Assembly (NCBI GenBank): GCA_023229605.1
Contig: JALNYY010000192.1
Location: forward strand, 1 to 6,600
DNA from: Methylobacter sp.
Lineage (GTDB): Bacteria; Pseudomonadota; Gammaproteobacteria; Methylococcales; Methylomonadaceae
Length of the DNA stretch: 6,600 nt
Reading direction: 5' to 3'
Below the pieces are notes generated by a model. That model did not search any database. It was not told the origin of the DNA and saw only the letters and a list, made by a program, of their open reading frames with translations. The translations under genes and the position numbers were made by a program. Below are positions 6,047-6,600 of this stretch, one piece after another. Each line of letters starts with the position of its first letter. Position 1 is the first letter of the stretch.

Positions 6047-6600
6047 TGGTGGTGTTATGGACGGACGCACTGATCTACTTGCTGATTTTAGTGATACTGG
6101 CGTTGGGCTTGTACCTGCGCGGCAAAGAACACATTCAGCGCCCGCTGCAACAGATTGGCCGCAGTAAGATCGGCATGGTGTCGCTGGTGGTGCTGTTGTT
6201 TTTTGTGTTGATCGGTTTGCTCGATTCCGTGCATTTTAAACCCTCCGATGATAAGAAAAACGAGATCATCAGCCTTCTGGACTACTGGGCGGCGCCGCTA
6301 CGGGAACATGGCGAAAAAACCTATTCCGCGCCTTTTGCGACCACGCTGTACAGCAAGGAAATGATGATGTTGCCGGACGGTTCCATGCAATGGGGCTATC
6401 CGCGCCTGGAATTCGGCGGCAGGCATTTGGATAATCCTGAAAAGCGTATTGCCGACATTTTGCAAAAAGCAGCTTACGGCCTTGCCCAAGGCGTGGGTTT
6501 GACGGGGTTATTTATGCTGCTCTATCTCATGGTTCGACGAGGCTCCCCTGAGCGCAGTCGAAGGGCTCGTCGTGAACGGTCTGATGTTACCGTTCGCCCC
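6046..6600 (+). CDS. ABC transporter permease, DppC/OppC type, 5' part only
   Basis: Only the first 185 codons are present; the frame is open to the window edge. The call rests mainly on position: it follows a DppB-type permease with a 1-base overlap (TAATG), with GAGG 8 bases upstream. It is also supported by ILQKAAYGLAQGV at about 138-150, which resembles the entry to the transport core of DppC/OppC proteins. Membrane segments are seen at about 7-24, 42-60 and 145-163. The first is extra relative to the usual single N-terminal helix. Residues about 61-143 should be periplasmic. The EAA loop would lie beyond the window. From residue 163 the coding sequence enters a palindromic repeat-like block and becomes arginine-rich (RRGSPERSRRARRERSD), unlike a normal permease loop. 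Whether the frame resumes family sequence or is truncated cannot be judged here. Confidence 0.72.
   Translation, partial: MVVLWTDALIYLLILVILALGLYLRGKEHIQRPLQQIGRSKIGMVSLVVLLFFVLIGLLDSVHFKPSDDKKNEIISLLDYWAAPLREHGEKTYSAPFATTLYSKEMMMLPDGSMQWGYPRLEFGGRHLDNPEKRIADILQKAAYGLAQGVGLTGLFMLLYLMVRRGSPERSRRARRERSDVTVRP
6532..6600. repeat. Palindromic, repeat-like DNA block inside the second permease gene, open at the window edge
   Basis: CGACGAG at 6535-6541 pairs with CTCGTCG at 6566-6572. GTT at 6532-6534 can pair with AAC at 6575-6577 across a 2-base bulge. Within, CCCT at 6546-6549 pairs with AGGG at 6562-6565. A second perfect stem, GAACGGT at 6574-6580 with ACCGTTC at 6589-6595 and an 8-base loop, shares bases with the first. 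The core CCCTGAGCGCAGTCGAAGGG resembles dispersed palindromic repeats I recall from many Gram-negative genomes. Only one copy is visible, so repeat status is inferred from its form. It lies in frame and has no stop in the permease frame. Confidence 0.6.

Noticed and set aside
6298..6489. 63-codon minus-strand open frame in the second permease
   Set aside because: It is fully contained in the permease frame, which has continuous membrane-protein character and coupled initiation.

Overview
The window looks like ordinary chromosome from a gammaproteobacterium of moderate GC content. The two housekeeping genes closely match gammaproteobacterial PpiD and FabI. A ppiD-fabI pairing of this sort is familiar to me from methanotroph- and pseudomonad-like genomes, but I cannot fix the genus from this sequence. 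All calls rest on reading the sequence; no database search was possible.

Layout: (1) Bases 1-32 are the 3' end of an upstream transcription unit, seen only as a rho-independent terminator. (2) 68-1930 (+) is ppiD, the membrane-anchored periplasmic parvulin-type chaperone. (3) A bidirectional terminator near 1950-1979 separates it from convergent fabI at 1996-2778 (-), the NADH-dependent enoyl-ACP reductase of fatty acid synthesis. (4) 2779-2906 is a divergent control region with candidate promoters on both strands and a structured leader. (5) 2907-6600 (+) is a tightly coupled operon of a peptide-type (Dpp/Opp family) ABC importer: a substrate-binding protein, a DppB/OppB-type permease and the first 185 codons of a DppC/OppC-type permease that leaves the window. 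Junctions are a 4-base ATGA overlap and a 1-base TAATG overlap, so the three products are probably made by coupled translation. No ATPase gene is visible; if present it lies to the right.

The transporter departs from the textbook Dpp/Opp plan in two ways. The binding protein carries a C-terminal transmembrane anchor, and the second permease has an additional N-terminal membrane segment followed by a roughly 80-residue periplasmic region. The most unusual DNA signal is at the right edge: a palindrome-rich, repeat-like block from about 6532 lies inside the second permease gene. It keeps the frame open and encodes an arginine-rich stretch. I see no CRISPR array, RNA gene, insertion sequence or defence system, and no convincing evidence of a wholly new system.
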